Origin: Sulfuricurvum sp.
Lineage (GTDB): Bacteria; Campylobacterota; Campylobacteria; Campylobacterales; Sulfurimonadaceae
NCBI GenBank assembly: GCA_030694265.1
Contig: JAUXYP010000001.1
Location: 186,001-250,000 of the forward strand
DNA: 64,000 nucleotides
Direction: 5' to 3'
In this document: one piece after another, positions 34,988-44,883 of the stretch
Layout of the letters: every line of letters starts with the position of its first letter
Position numbering within the stretch: the first letter of the stretch is position 1
Notes under the pieces: generated by a model
What the model saw: only the letters and a program-made list of their open reading frames with translations
Told to the model about the DNA's origin: nothing
The model's database searches: none
Translations under genes and position numbers: made by a program

Positions 34988-36232
34988 ATGTTGTCAGCGA
35001 TTGTAGGACTCTATACTTTTTATATTTTGATGCGTTTGTATGTGAGCGTCATGCAAGTAGGATTTATTAATCAGGTAAAACGAAAAAAAGCGGTGCTGTT
35101 AGGGGAGAGCGAATACCTCGATGCTGCCAATTATGCCGTAGCCAAAGAGAAACTGTCGATGCTTGAAGCGATGGTGGAATACGCACTTTTCTTTGTATGG
35201 ATGGGGGGGATGCTGGCGTGGTTCGATGAGGCACTCATGATGCAGTCCCCTTTGCTTCATACCATTTACGCGGTCCTTGGCCTGATTTTGATCAATAGTA
35301 CGGTTATGCTTCCGTTTGGATGGTATGCCAAATTTAGAATCGATGCTCAATACGGGTTCAACCGTTCTAGTGCAGGTCAATATATCAAAGACACCCTCAT
35401 TGGAACATTATTGACGATTATCATCGGAGGTTTGATCGTTTGGGCTATTTCGGCAATTATCAACGCAAGCCAGTTGTGGTGGCTGTGGAGCTTTTGTTTT
35501 ATTTTTGGTGTCGTTGTGATGATGAATATGTTTTTTCCTACGATTCGGGCGCTGTTTTTTGATAAAGTGACTCCTTTGGATAACCCGGAACTCCAAGAGC
35601 AGATTGCCTCATTGATGGAGAAAACAGGCTTTGTAAGCAGCGGCGTATTTGTGAGTGATGCGAGCAAGCGTGATGCGAGACTAAACGCCTATTTCGGTGG
35701 TTTAGGAAAAACAAAACGGGTGGTATTGTTTGATACCCTGCTGCAAAAATTGACTCCGCAAGAACTGATTGCTGTTTTAGGGCATGAACTGGGCCATTTT
35801 GCTCACGGTGACTTATATAAGAATATTGCGATGGTCGGGGTGATGTTATTTGGGATGTTTGCAGCATTTGGGAATCTTCCACCATCGCTTTATTTTCAAC
35901 TTGGTGTTTCACCGTCCCCTCATATCATGATGATGTTGTTTATTCTTCTTATGCCGATGGTGAGTTTTGTGATGATGCCGCTTATGGGACTTATAAGCCG
36001 TCATAACGAGTATGAAGCGGATAAAAAGGGTTCAGAGCTTGGAGGAGCAGTGCATTTGATCTCAGCTCTGACAAAATTGGTGAGCGAAAATAAAAGCTTT
36101 CCTCTCTCACACCCTCTCTACCGCTTTTTTCATACAACGCATCCACCGGTGATTGAGCGTCTACGTGCTTTGGGATCGGATGTGGTTGCAGACGTAATGG
36201 AAGATTTTGTTGATCCATGCCCAGTACTCTAA
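34988..36232 (+). CDS. M48 family (Ste24-type) membrane zinc metalloprotease
   Basis: The 414-residue protein has several membrane helices and the zinc motif HELGH (H266, E267, H270), with the third ligand in ISRHNEYEADKKG near residue 343. Length and helix content match the Ste24/CAAX prenyl protease 1 branch rather than the shorter HtpX. In bacteria such proteins probably degrade damaged membrane proteins; prenyl processing is unlikely. An AAAGGA ribosome site is seen. The end overlaps prmC by 16 bases. Confidence 0.92.
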   Translation: MLSAIVGLYTFYILMRLYVSVMQVGFINQVKRKKAVLLGESEYLDAANYAVAKEKLSMLEAMVEYALFFVWMGGMLAWFDEALMMQSPLLHTIYAVLGLILINSTVMLPFGWYAKFRIDAQYGFNRSSAGQYIKDTLIGTLLTIIIGGLIVWAISAIINASQLWWLWSFCFIFGVVVMMNMFFPTIRALFFDKVTPLDNPELQEQIASLMEKTGFVSSGVFVSDASKRDARLNAYFGGLGKTKRVVLFDTLLQKLTPQELIAVLGHELGHFAHGDLYKNIAMVGVMLFGMFAAFGNLPPSLYFQLGVSPSPHIMMMLFILLMPMVSFVMMPLMGLISRHNEYEADKKGSELGGAVHLISALTKLVSENKSFPLSHPLYRFFHTTHPPVIERLRALGSDVVADVMEDFVDPCPVL

Positions 36233-37050
36233 AAGAACTGCATAACGAGATCACGGTAAAACTTACCGGTGTTGTCGAATCTCCGCGCCGTGAAGCAGAG
36301 TTATTACTGATTGCCTATCTACAGAAAGATCAACTTTATTTTATCACCCATCAAGAGAGCTTGATGGACGAATACGAACCTCGTCTTTTGGAGTGGATTG
36401 AGCGTCGAATGCGCAATGAACCGTTGGAATATTTGACAAATCGTGTAAGCTTTTACAGCAGAGAGTTTTACATTGACGAGGGAGCGCTTATTCCCCGTCC
36501 GGAAACGGAGCTGTTGATTGACGAAATCTTGGCGCGTGTCAATACTGATACATCGTTGACATTCGTCGAAGTGGGGGCTGGAAGCGGTATTATCTCTATA
36601 CTGCTCGCTCTACATTTGCCCAATGCCCGTTTTATTGCCGTGGACATCTCTGTAAGAGCACTGGACGTTGCTCGCCGCAATATTGCAACATTTGGTCTGG
36701 ATGATCGCATTGAACTGCGTGAGGGTGATTTACTGGGCTGTGTGGATGAGAGAATCGATTTTCTCGTTTCTAATCCTCCTTATATCGCTTGCGATGCGTC
36801 TTTGGAGCATAATTTGTCGTATGAACCCCAAAATGCTCTTTTTGGCGGAACGATAGGTGATGAGATAATTCAAAGACTGTTGGATGAAGTCTATGCCAGA
36901 CACATTCCTATCTTTGTCTGTGAAATGGGATATGACCAGCAAGCAAAAGTGCAGGAATATCTAAAAACTTTTGCGGTACAATCATTGGAATTTTACAAAG
37001 ATTTGGCTTCGTTTGATCGGGGATTTATTTTAAAGGCAAACCATGAATAG
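36217..37050 (+). CDS. prmC: Peptide chain release factor N5-glutamine methyltransferase
   Basis: The 277-residue protein has a helical N-terminal domain (about 1-75) and a Rossmann methyltransferase domain with VEVGAGSGIISILLAL as the SAM loop and the catalytic NPPY (VSNPPYIA). It methylates the GGQ glutamine of RF1/RF2. The start overlaps the protease gene and the end overlaps the following membrane protein gene by eight bases. Confidence 0.94.
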   Translation: MPSTLKELHNEITVKLTGVVESPRREAELLLIAYLQKDQLYFITHQESLMDEYEPRLLEWIERRMRNEPLEYLTNRVSFYSREFYIDEGALIPRPETELLIDEILARVNTDTSLTFVEVGAGSGIISILLALHLPNARFIAVDISVRALDVARRNIATFGLDDRIELREGDLLGCVDERIDFLVSNPPYIACDASLEHNLSYEPQNALFGGTIGDEIIQRLLDEVYARHIPIFVCEMGYDQQAKVQEYLKTFAVQSLEFYKDLASFDRGFILKANHE

Positions 37051-37525
37051 AAAAGCCCTAGTTGATATTTTTTACCTCCTTACGATTGCGATGACGGCAG
37101 GTGCTGTTCTGATTTTGGGAGCTTTTGTGGCAGCAGTGGTGTTTCACTCCGAACTGTATTTGAGCATACCATTGCTTTCACGCTACGAAGAGGGAAAAAT
37201 TATGGGGGAAATCTTCCGCCGTTTTACCTACTGGAGCTATATCATGGCTATTATTATCGTGGGGTATGAAATTGCACGTTTTAAAGCGATGCAAATCGAT
37301 ACCGTTTCGATTATGGCCTCTTTTGGCTCTGTTGGTACATTGCTTCTTTTCAGTGGTGTTTACAGTCCTAAAATGTTGGAATTTCAACAGCTTGGTGAAG
37401 CTGCAATGATGAATAATTCGTTTGAATCGTTGCACAAAGCAAGTGAAATTGATTTTAAAATCATGTTAGTAATGTTACTCGTTTTATTTAGTCGTCGAGC
37501 ATATTTATTGGTGGTTAAACGATGA
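37043..37525 (+). CDS. DUF4149-like integral membrane protein
   Basis: The 160-residue product has four predicted helices (about 8-33, 60-80, 95-115, 138-155) and the AGAVLILGAFVAAVVFH and GEIFRRFTYWSYIMA segments of small DUF4149-like proteins. Function is unknown. It overlaps prmC by eight bases and the MlaF-like gene by four, so it may be linked to lipid transport, but that is only context. Confidence 0.75.
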   Translation: MNRKALVDIFYLLTIAMTAGAVLILGAFVAAVVFHSELYLSIPLLSRYEEGKIMGEIFRRFTYWSYIMAIIIVGYEIARFKAMQIDTVSIMASFGSVGTLLLFSGVYSPKMLEFQQLGEAAMMNNSFESLHKASEIDFKIMLVMLLVLFSRRAYLLVVKR

Positions 37526-38274
37526 TCCGATTTGAAAATGTAACCAAAAGTTTTGGAAAACGAGAAATTTTACGTGGAGTAAATCTCGAAATAGAGCAGG
37601 GTAAAACAACGGTTATTTTCGGAATATCAGGCGGTGGTAAATCGACAATTATCAAACATATGGTAGGATTGCTCAAACCTGACAGTGGTATCATAAGCTA
37701 CAAAGGGACCCGTATGGATCATGCTGATGAGGCGACATTGCGAGAAATACGTAAAAAAATCGGCTTCCTTTTTCAAAGCGGCGCGTTATTTGACAGTATG
37801 AATATCGGAGAGAACGTCGCTTTTCCGATGCAGGAACATCAACACCTGAGTCCAAAAGAACTCGAATATAAAATTGATGAGAAACTGACCATGGTTGGAC
37901 TCGATCCAAAAATCGTCAAATCATTGTATCCGGAAGAACTCAGTGGCGGGATGCGCAAGCGTGTAGGATTGGCTCGTACGCTCGCATTGGAACCGGAGAT
38001 CATTTTATACGATGAACCGACCTCAGGGCTTGACCCCGTCACGAGTGACTTTATCACTCAGATGATCTGCCGTCTTCGCGACGAGATGGGGATGACCTCA
38101 GTCCTTATCAGCCATGACATTGCCGAGAGCTTCAAAGCAGGAGACAATTACGCAATGTTATTTGATGGGGTGATCGTCGCAGCCGGTGATAAAGAGACCT
38201 TTCGTAACTCACCCAACGAAGTCGTTCAGCAGTTTATTAATGCACGTTCAAATGGACCGATAGCATTTCATTAA
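37522..38274 (+). CDS. mlaF: MlaF-type ABC ATPase (phospholipid asymmetry transport)
   Basis: The 250-residue ATPase has Walker A (GISGGGKST), a Q-loop with FLFQSGALFDSMNIGENVAFP, the signature LSGGMRKRVGLARTLA, Walker B (ILYDEPTSGLDP) and switch histidine (LISHDI). The SGALFDSM segment and LSGGMRKR signature are characteristic of MlaF. The MlaE permease and MlaD are not in this window. It should power lipid traffic between inner and outer membranes. Confidence 0.9.
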   Translation: MIRFENVTKSFGKREILRGVNLEIEQGKTTVIFGISGGGKSTIIKHMVGLLKPDSGIISYKGTRMDHADEATLREIRKKIGFLFQSGALFDSMNIGENVAFPMQEHQHLSPKELEYKIDEKLTMVGLDPKIVKSLYPEELSGGMRKRVGLARTLALEPEIILYDEPTSGLDPVTSDFITQMICRLRDEMGMTSVLISHDIAESFKAGDNYAMLFDGVIVAAGDKETFRNSPNEVVQQFINARSNGPIAFH

Positions 38275-38277
38275 AGC

Positions 38278-38568
38278 TTATCTCCCACCAAACTTCTTCG
38301 CCCACCACTCTTGCGGAGTGATGGTTTTATCTTTTAAAAAATTCTCATCAAAATTATATTCGTATTTGGAGCAGTATTCGAGGATAATGGCATAGGCTTC
38401 ATTGATCTGTGTGCTCATAGTATGAGCGGTTTGCAAATCATCGGGGTGTTTGTCGGGATGCCATTGTTTCATCATCATTTTATAGCGGGATTTTATCTCA
38501 GAGAGGGTGACCCGGTCACTTAGGCCAAGGAGCGTTTTGGCCTTTATGAGCGTGTCAAAGGAGAGCAT
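38278..38568 (-). CDS. Small J-domain (DnaJ-like) protein
   Basis: The 96-residue protein is essentially one J domain: TLLGLSDRVTLSEIKSRYK, then the HPD tripeptide in WHPDKHPDD, then helix III. The C-terminal tail (about 70-96) is short, with no zinc or glycine/phenylalanine region. It should stimulate an Hsp70 ATPase, possibly for a specialised task. It follows ftsZ by 12 bases on the same strand and may be the last gene of that operon. Confidence 0.87.
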   Translation of the reverse strand: MLSFDTLIKAKTLLGLSDRVTLSEIKSRYKMMMKQWHPDKHPDDLQTAHTMSTQINEAYAIILEYCSKYEYNFDENFLKDKTITPQEWWAKKFGGR

Positions 38569-38580
38569 GGAATCGGGTAG

Positions 38581-39711
38581 TTAGTCTTTTTGCTGACGCA
38601 TAAATGTTGGTACATCTAGGAAGTCTTCGCTGTAGTCACCGTTTGCTACCATAGCCTGAGCACGAACCACTACACGTGGTTTCGCAGAAGATGCTTCTTT
38701 GTTTTCAAATTCACAGTTATTGATACCCATAGAAGCTTTTTTCTCAAAACCCGTAGCTACGAGTGTGATACGGATAAAATCAAGGGCAAGATTTTCATCG
38801 GTTGTTGTACCAAAGATAACTTCAGCACTTTCATCCACACTTTTTTGAACGACTTCCATAGCCGCGCTGAGTTCCATAAATGGAAACTCAGGGTGCATGT
38901 TGAAGTGTACTAATACACCAAGTGCTCCGTTAATAGACATATTGTCTAACAATGGAGACTCAATTGCATTTTTGATCGCTTCGTATGCTGCGTTATCCCC
39001 TTTGTACTCGCCAACACCCATTAGGGCAAGTCCACGGTGACTCATAACGGTACGCAAGTCCGCGAAGTCAAGATTGATATCATTTTCGCCACTGGCCAAA
39101 ATAACACCTGATGTGCCGCTAACAGCGCGAGCAAGTACGCTGTCAACAATTTTAAAGCTGTCTTTGATCCCTAGCTTTGGATCAATAATAGAGAGCAATT
39201 TATCGTTTGGAATAACAACGATGGAATCGGATTCATTTTTTAGTTCTTCGAGACCTTCTTCAGCAAGCTTCAGACGTTTGCGTCCCTCAAATGAGAACGG
39301 CTTCGTAACAACCGCGATCGTCAATGCACCAACTTCTTTGGCAATCTTAGCGATAATAGGCGCAGCACCTGTTCCTGTACCACCACCCAAACCAGCAGCA
39401 ACAAAAACGATATCCGCACCCTCAAGAGCACGACGTAAATCTTCATAACTCTCAATGGCTGATTCTTTACCGATTTCAGGCTTCATTCCGGCACCCAACC
39501 CTTTGGTTAGTTTGGCACCCAATTGAATCTTGATTGCAGCTGACCCTTGTTCTAAGACTTGTGCATCCGTATTTGCGATAATGAGTTCAATTCCAGGAAT
39601 TTCCTCTTTAAGCATATAGCCGATCATATTTCCGCCGCCGCCACCAACACCGACTGCTACAATCCGTGCTCCTGTTAACGTAGATGATTCATTGATTGAA
39701 AATGGTTCCAT
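38581..39711 (-). CDS. ftsZ: Cell division GTPase FtsZ
   Basis: The 376-residue protein has the tubulin-like GTP-binding loop GGGTGTG at 109-115, the NTDAQ segment at 47-51 and the T7 synergy loop with NDINLDFADLR. The C-terminus (LDVPTFMRQQ) is the short peptide that binds FtsA. It polymerises into the cytokinetic ring. It is 18 bases after ftsA with its ribosome site in the gap. Length is normal for the family. Confidence 0.98.
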   Translation of the reverse strand: MEPFSINESSTLTGARIVAVGVGGGGGNMIGYMLKEEIPGIELIIANTDAQVLEQGSAAIKIQLGAKLTKGLGAGMKPEIGKESAIESYEDLRRALEGADIVFVAAGLGGGTGTGAAPIIAKIAKEVGALTIAVVTKPFSFEGRKRLKLAEEGLEELKNESDSIVVIPNDKLLSIIDPKLGIKDSFKIVDSVLARAVSGTSGVILASGENDINLDFADLRTVMSHRGLALMGVGEYKGDNAAYEAIKNAIESPLLDNMSINGALGVLVHFNMHPEFPFMELSAAMEVVQKSVDESAEVIFGTTTDENLALDFIRITLVATGFEKKASMGINNCEFENKEASSAKPRVVVRAQAMVANGDYSEDFLDVPTFMRQQKD

Positions 39712-39729
39712 ACTTGCTCCTTGATATGT

Positions 39730-41151
39730 TTAAAATAATTGGGTTGCCCAATTCCAAAACTTGGAAAACGGGTTGGGTTGTTCGTCGTGATTATGTGGAT
39801 TTGAACCGATATTGACCATCTGCGAAGAGTCTGTTTTAGCTTTCACATCACTTTTTGGTACGCTCTTCTTTGAAATTGTGGAAGAAGTTGCCGATGGGAA
39901 AGCGGTTGATTCCAAATCCTCCATATCTTCTTCCATAATAGGCGCTTCATAGTGAATGGCTTCTTCGCTAGCATGACGCATTCGTTTATTGACATCAATC
40001 TCATACGGTGTATATCCGCCCGCAGAGTATTTTATAAGGCCAACAGCACCTGAATACGAAGGGTCACGAAGAGTATCGAACAATCCTCCCATATCAGATG
40101 GCTTAGCAAGACGTACGGGCATATTATCGAGAATGGCAACGGCAAGCTCACGTAGGCCTTCGATTTTCGTAAAGCCTCCGGTGAGTACTATTCCTGCGCC
40201 CATATGGTCTTTAAGACCGCTTTTCTCAATGGATTGTGCGATGATCATCAGGGTCTCTTCAACACGTGCGTATATGACGTTATGAACCACTTCGAGAGAT
40301 ACTTCATGCGTAGACGTTTCATCACCGATAACCGGAAGTTCGATAAGATCGTTGCTAGGAGCATAGAGTGAACCGTAGTTCATTTTGACATTATCAGCGG
40401 TTTGTAACGGCGTGTGCAGTGCCATGGATAAATCGTTGGTGATGTGGTTAGAACCCACACCTAGGAAATCGTTGTAGCGGATCGCATGCCCAGAATGGAT
40501 AACGATATTGCTCGTATTTCCACCCATATCGACAACTGCGGCACCCAACTCTTTTTCATCCAAATTCAAAACGGCAATCGCGGATGCATAGCCGCTGAGT
40601 ACAATGCTCTCGACATCAACGCCGGCAGCTTTGACTGCTTTGCGCAAATTATTAAGATTTGATTTTTGAGTCGTGATGATATGCGTTTCTACTTCTAAAC
40701 GCGCAGCATTCATCCCAAGTGGATCTTCGATAAAGTCCTGATCGTCTACTTTGAAATTATAAGGCAGGGCGTGAAGTACTTCAAACTCATTAGGAATATT
40801 GGCATTGTACAAAGAGGTGTGCATAACACGATTGATCTCTTTGAGCGTTATCTCTCTGTTGGGAACATTAACGATTCCACTGGAATTAATACTCTTGGTA
40901 TAGGCACCGGAGATGGTAACGATAGCACTTTTTATATCCGTGCCGGCAACCCGTCGTGCATCATTAAGCGCGGCTTTTATAGATTTAGAAGCAAGCTCAA
41001 TATTGGTGATGCTTCCTTTACGAAGACCCTGTGCTTTAGAAATACCTGCACCAATAATCTGAGCGCTGTTGTCATCATCTATTTCGGCGATTATGGCACA
41101 AACTTTTGTCGAACCGATATCGATGGCTAAAACCGTTCGTTTCAAAATCAA
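39730..41151 (-). CDS. ftsA: Cell division protein FtsA
   Basis: The 473-residue actin-like ATPase shows phosphate 1 motif LAIDIGSTKVCAIIAE, the SHS2 1C domain with the IVTISGAYTKSINSSG segment, phosphate 2 (AAVVDMGGNTSNIVIH) and the adenosine motif (GAGIVLTGGFTKIEGL). The tail is rich in Ser/Asn and ends NPFSKFWNWATQLF, an amphipathic membrane-targeting helix. It tethers FtsZ to the membrane. It overlaps the upstream foldase gene by four bases. Confidence 0.97.
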   Translation of the reverse strand: MILKRTVLAIDIGSTKVCAIIAEIDDDNSAQIIGAGISKAQGLRKGSITNIELASKSIKAALNDARRVAGTDIKSAIVTISGAYTKSINSSGIVNVPNREITLKEINRVMHTSLYNANIPNEFEVLHALPYNFKVDDQDFIEDPLGMNAARLEVETHIITTQKSNLNNLRKAVKAAGVDVESIVLSGYASAIAVLNLDEKELGAAVVDMGGNTSNIVIHSGHAIRYNDFLGVGSNHITNDLSMALHTPLQTADNVKMNYGSLYAPSNDLIELPVIGDETSTHEVSLEVVHNVIYARVEETLMIIAQSIEKSGLKDHMGAGIVLTGGFTKIEGLRELAVAILDNMPVRLAKPSDMGGLFDTLRDPSYSGAVGLIKYSAGGYTPYEIDVNKRMRHASEEAIHYEAPIMEEDMEDLESTAFPSATSSTISKKSVPKSDVKAKTDSSQMVNIGSNPHNHDEQPNPFSKFWNWATQLF

Positions 41152-42482
41152 ATCCCCTCTGCATAGATTTTTATTGGATACTTACTCTCAAGCATTTTCA
41201 TAAGCTTTTGATTGAGTAAATTTCCTTTTAGCTTCATCGCGGTGTTCTCTTCAGCTACTGCCTTATCTTGTAGCAACTTTTGTTCCAAAACGTTATAGAG
41301 AATGACGTTTCCGCTTTTTAAAGTTAAAAACCCTTGTTTTTGTTTGGAAGCAAACAATTTCTCAGTAAATTCAGTCGATTCTTCAGCTGATAATCCGCCA
41401 AGAGGGGTACTTTGCGTATGCATAATGAAATCACTCACGGTACCGCTAAATGTTTTATAACTGTTTTGCGCTAACTCTTGGAGTTTGCTTTTTTTCATTT
41501 CATTCAGGTAAAGCGCGTTAGCTTCCTGTTTTGCTTCTTCATAGGTTTTTTTACTTGCCGGATTTAAAGCATTCAATTTAATAACAATGAATTCATCACC
41601 CACTTTTCGTGGTTTCAAGAAAGGCTTATCCGTAGTTAATGCTGAGATCTCTTGGAACAACTCCGGGGCAAAAAGATTGTTTTGAGAGGTAACGGTTGCT
41701 TTGCTGACGTTTACCGAAGGATCTAACGTCCCTTTTTTGAAGTCTATGTAACGACGAAGGGCATCGTTTTGGGTAGCTTGGTTACCCATATGGATGATAG
41801 AGAGATCATACGAGGCTTCTTTTTTAAACTCATTTTGATGTTTTTCCCAGAATGCTTTGAGTCCTGTTTCATCAGTGGCAAGGGCAATCATAGTCGGAGT
41901 CAAGAGTTTGTACTCAATCTTATCCGCAACACCCTGTGCTGATGCAATAGCATTGTTTTCTAATGTTCTTGCTTCTGGTGTGAAAAGGTAGAGTGTTTTT
42001 TGAATCAGAAGTTCTTTGCGCATTCCTGTTTCATACTCTTTGATCGTAAGGCGATTTTGACGCAACACTTCTGCATACACTTGCTTGTCAAATGAACCGG
42101 CTTTAGAAAAAGCTTTTTGATTTTTTATGATATTAAAGAGCTCTTGATCACTTACGGTGATATTGTAGCTTTGGGCAAGATTGAGTATCAATGCTTGATC
42201 TACCAAACTTTTAAGTGCTTGACGCTGCAGTCCAAACTGTTGTGCTTGCTTTTCGTCCAGTTTACCTTGGAAAAGTTGATTGTATTGGTTGAAAAGATTG
42301 GAGTAGGTTTTCTGAAGTTCTTCTGCAGTGATGGATACATCGCCAACTTTTGCAACGGCACTTGCTTTGTCTCCATAACTGTATTGACCCCATCCAACAA
42401 ATCCAGCCCCAATAAAGGCGATTGTCGAAATCCAAATCGTAATAACGAGATATTTTCGGTGGTGTTGCATCCAAGTAATCAT
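41148..42482 (-). CDS. SurA/PpiD-like periplasmic foldase (peptidyl-prolyl isomerase family)
   Basis: I start this protein at 42482 (MITWMQHHRK), which has AAAGG upstream; a longer in-frame start at 42572 lacks a ribosome site and would put 30 odd residues before the membrane helix. A single helix (about residues 10-30) anchors it. The SurA/PpiD N-terminal chaperone pattern follows (VAKVGDVSITAEELQKTYSNLFNQY), with LKSLVDQALILNLAQSYNITVSDQELFNII. A parvulin-like region is in the middle but its active-site residues are not obvious. The likely role is folding of secreted or outer-membrane proteins. It is the first gene of the run with ftsA and ftsZ. Confidence 0.83.
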   Translation of the reverse strand: MITWMQHHRKYLVITIWISTIAFIGAGFVGWGQYSYGDKASAVAKVGDVSITAEELQKTYSNLFNQYNQLFQGKLDEKQAQQFGLQRQALKSLVDQALILNLAQSYNITVSDQELFNIIKNQKAFSKAGSFDKQVYAEVLRQNRLTIKEYETGMRKELLIQKTLYLFTPEARTLENNAIASAQGVADKIEYKLLTPTMIALATDETGLKAFWEKHQNEFKKEASYDLSIIHMGNQATQNDALRRYIDFKKGTLDPSVNVSKATVTSQNNLFAPELFQEISALTTDKPFLKPRKVGDEFIVIKLNALNPASKKTYEEAKQEANALYLNEMKKSKLQELAQNSYKTFSGTVSDFIMHTQSTPLGGLSAEESTEFTEKLFASKQKQGFLTLKSGNVILYNVLEQKLLQDKAVAEENTAMKLKGNLLNQKLMKMLESKYPIKIYAEGI

Positions 42483-42595
42483 AATTATGTGGGCCTTTAA
42501 TTCATTTATGGTGTAAAATTTGGATATTTTATTGCTTTTACCATTAAACTTCGATGAATATTGAAGAGCCATAACGGTTGTTAGTGAATTAAAGC

Positions 42596-42601
42596 TAAAA
42601 T
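42596..42601 (+). promoter_or_regulatory. Candidate -10 element for bioA
   Basis: TAAAAT within GCTAAAAT lies 21 bases upstream of the bioA ATG, followed by an AAAGGG ribosome site. The same GCTAAAAT or GCTATAAT sequence recurs before several other genes in the window. Confidence 0.45.
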
Positions 42602-42622
42602 TTGTAGATTAAAGGGCTAAAT

Positions 42623-43924
42623 ATGACCAATGAATTGATTTCGAAGCGAGATATGAATGTTTTGTGGCATCCGTGCACGCAGATGAAAGATCATGAAACC
42701 TTTCCCATTATCCCTATTTCAAAAGGAAAGGGTGTTTATTTAGAAGATTTTGAAGGTAATCACTATGTTGATGGTATTAGCAGCTGGTGGGTCAATCTAT
42801 TTGGCCATGCGAATCCGTATATAAACGGCAAAATTAAAGAGCAGCTGGATAGGTTAGAACATGTAATTTTGGCTGGATTTACCCATGAAGGAATTGTTAA
42901 ACTTTCCGAGAGATTGGTGGCATTGGCACCTGAGGGCTTGACACGCTGTTTTTATGCGGATAATGGTTCCAGTGCTGTTGAAGTTGCCCTTAAAATGAGT
43001 TATCACGCCCATCGTAACCGTGGAGAGAATAGAGGACTTTTTGTTTCCTTAACGAACAGTTATCACGGTGAAACTCTGGGAGCTCTTTCGATTGGGGATG
43101 TTGCCCTTTACAAAGAGACGTATGAACCGTTGTTGATTCGCTCTATTCAGACGCAAACTCCTCGTGATCAATCGCTGGAAGCAGCCCATGAAGCCATTGC
43201 AAGTTTTGAACAATTATTAAAAGAGAAAAATCAGGAAATAGCAGCGCTGATTGTCGAACCGTTAGTACAAGGGGCAGGGGGAATGGTGATGTATCATCCC
43301 CATTATTTAACCCAAGCCAAACGTTTATGCAGTGAGTATGGAATTCATTTTATTGCCGATGAGATCATGGTCGGATTTGGGAGAACGGGGACGATGTTCG
43401 CCTGTGAACAAGCGGCTATAACACCTGACTTTTTAATCCTCTCAAAAGGGCTTACCGGCGGCTATTTGCCTTTGTCGGTTGTTATGACTACGGAAGCGAT
43501 TTATGGAGAGTTTTATTGTGATTACAATCCATATCGCTCTTTTTTACACTCACACAGTTATACGGGGAATGCGTTGGCCTGCGCAGCTGCTAACGCGACG
43601 CTGGATTTGTTTGAAAAAGATAAAGTGATTGAAGCCAATCATCGGCTCTCATCAGCAATGAATGAGGGACTAAAACGATTTGTAACGCGTAAAGAAGTTA
43701 AAGAAACGCGTCAATGCGGGATGATCGGCGTTATAGAGTTACAAGGGTTTGATTCTGAAAAGCGGATTGGTGTAAAAATCCATCGTCATTGTCTGGCGAA
43801 CGGAATATTGATACGCCCATTAGGGAATGTAATTTACGTAATGCCCCCTTATGTTATTACGGTAGCAGAATTGGGGCGTATTTTTGATGCTATAGAGAGC
43901 GCTTTAAACGAGTTGACGTTATAA
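42623..43924 (+). CDS. bioA: Adenosylmethionine-8-amino-7-oxononanoate aminotransferase (biotin synthesis)
   Basis: The 433-residue PLP enzyme starts with the BioA-typical LWHPCTQMKD segment (residues 14-23) and has YVDGISSWWVNLFGH, the PLP-phosphate site, ADEIMVGFGRTGTMFACE and the Schiff-base lysine in LSKGLTGGYLPLS. HSHSYTGNALACAAA is also family specific. It transfers the amino group of SAM to make diaminopelargonate. No other biotin gene is here. It separates the ftsA/ftsZ run from rsmH. Confidence 0.95.
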   Translation: MTNELISKRDMNVLWHPCTQMKDHETFPIIPISKGKGVYLEDFEGNHYVDGISSWWVNLFGHANPYINGKIKEQLDRLEHVILAGFTHEGIVKLSERLVALAPEGLTRCFYADNGSSAVEVALKMSYHAHRNRGENRGLFVSLTNSYHGETLGALSIGDVALYKETYEPLLIRSIQTQTPRDQSLEAAHEAIASFEQLLKEKNQEIAALIVEPLVQGAGGMVMYHPHYLTQAKRLCSEYGIHFIADEIMVGFGRTGTMFACEQAAITPDFLILSKGLTGGYLPLSVVMTTEAIYGEFYCDYNPYRSFLHSHSYTGNALACAAANATLDLFEKDKVIEANHRLSSAMNEGLKRFVTRKEVKETRQCGMIGVIELQGFDSEKRIGVKIHRHCLANGILIRPLGNVIYVMPPYVITVAELGRIFDAIESALNELTL

Positions 43925-43953
43925 TACGAGCAATAAAACCTGAAGGTAAATCT

Positions 43954-44874
43954 GTGCAAAAATCCCCTCATATTCCTGTTTTGTATCGTGAAGTCATAGA
44001 AGCATTTAGTGCGTGTGATGAGGGGATAATTATTGATTGTACACTCGGCTATGGCGGACATACCTCTTTGTTATTGGATGCTAATGTAAAGCGTCGTTTA
44101 ATAGGTATTGATCAAGATCCTACAGCGATTGCATTTTCAAGCCAGCGTTTGGAGTTCTATGGAGATCGTGTTAGCATTCGACAGGGGCGTTTTTCGCAAG
44201 TTGCTCAGACACTTTTGAATGAGTATACGGATCAAGTTTGCGGAATTTTGGCCGATATAGGAGTATCATCGCTTCAGCTTGATGTGAGAGAACGGGGATT
44301 TTCATACGAAAGCGATACGCTTGATATGCGAATGAATCCTGATGCATCTTTGTGTGCTAGCGAAGTAGTGAATGAGTATTCGCACACTGCACTTGAACAT
44401 ATTTTGCGCGAATACGGTGAAGTAACCAATGCAAAAAAAGTGGCGGAAACGATTGTACAACGACGACCGTTTGAGTCAGCGAAACAGCTCTCCGGCGCTA
44501 TTTTTCATTTGATGCCCAAGGGAAAAAAGATTCATCCCTCCACGTTGGTGATGCAAGCGATTCGCATCGAAGTCAACGATGAACTGGGTGAGCTGACCCG
44601 ATTACTGGATGCTATTGAAAAGGGACCTCAGAAACGTTTACGTGTAGCCATTATCACGTTTCATTCGTTGGAAGATCGGATTGTAAAGCAGCGTTTTTCA
44701 ACATGGTCTAAAAACTGTATTTGCCCCGATGACGCTATGCGATGTACGTGCGGTAATAATAATGCGATAGGCAAAGTGATCACCAAGAAGCCTTTAAGTG
44801 CTCAAGAGGATGAACTGCGTTCAAATTCACGAAGCCGAAGTGCTAAAATGCGAATTTTTGAGATAAACAGATAG
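43954..44874 (+). CDS. rsmH: 16S rRNA (cytosine-1402-N4)-methyltransferase
   Basis: The 306-residue protein starts with GTG at 43954 (GAAGG ribosome site nine bases upstream) and has HIPVLYREV, the SAM motif IDCTLGYGGHTSLLL, GILADIGVSSLQLDVRERGFS and VAIITFHSLEDRIVK. It methylates C1402 of 16S rRNA. In most bacteria it heads the division and cell wall cluster, and an FtsL-like gene follows here too. Confidence 0.96.
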   Translation: MQKSPHIPVLYREVIEAFSACDEGIIIDCTLGYGGHTSLLLDANVKRRLIGIDQDPTAIAFSSQRLEFYGDRVSIRQGRFSQVAQTLLNEYTDQVCGILADIGVSSLQLDVRERGFSYESDTLDMRMNPDASLCASEVVNEYSHTALEHILREYGEVTNAKKVAETIVQRRPFESAKQLSGAIFHLMPKGKKIHPSTLVMQAIRIEVNDELGELTRLLDAIEKGPQKRLRVAIITFHSLEDRIVKQRFSTWSKNCICPDDAMRCTCGNNNAIGKVITKKPLSAQEDELRSNSRSRSAKMRIFEINR

Positions 44875-44883
44875 GTTTTATGA

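Noticed and set aside
42483-42572. Longer start of the SurA/PpiD-like protein
   Set aside because: No ribosome site at 42572, and the extra 30 residues precede the membrane anchor with no family support; the ATG at 42482 is better.
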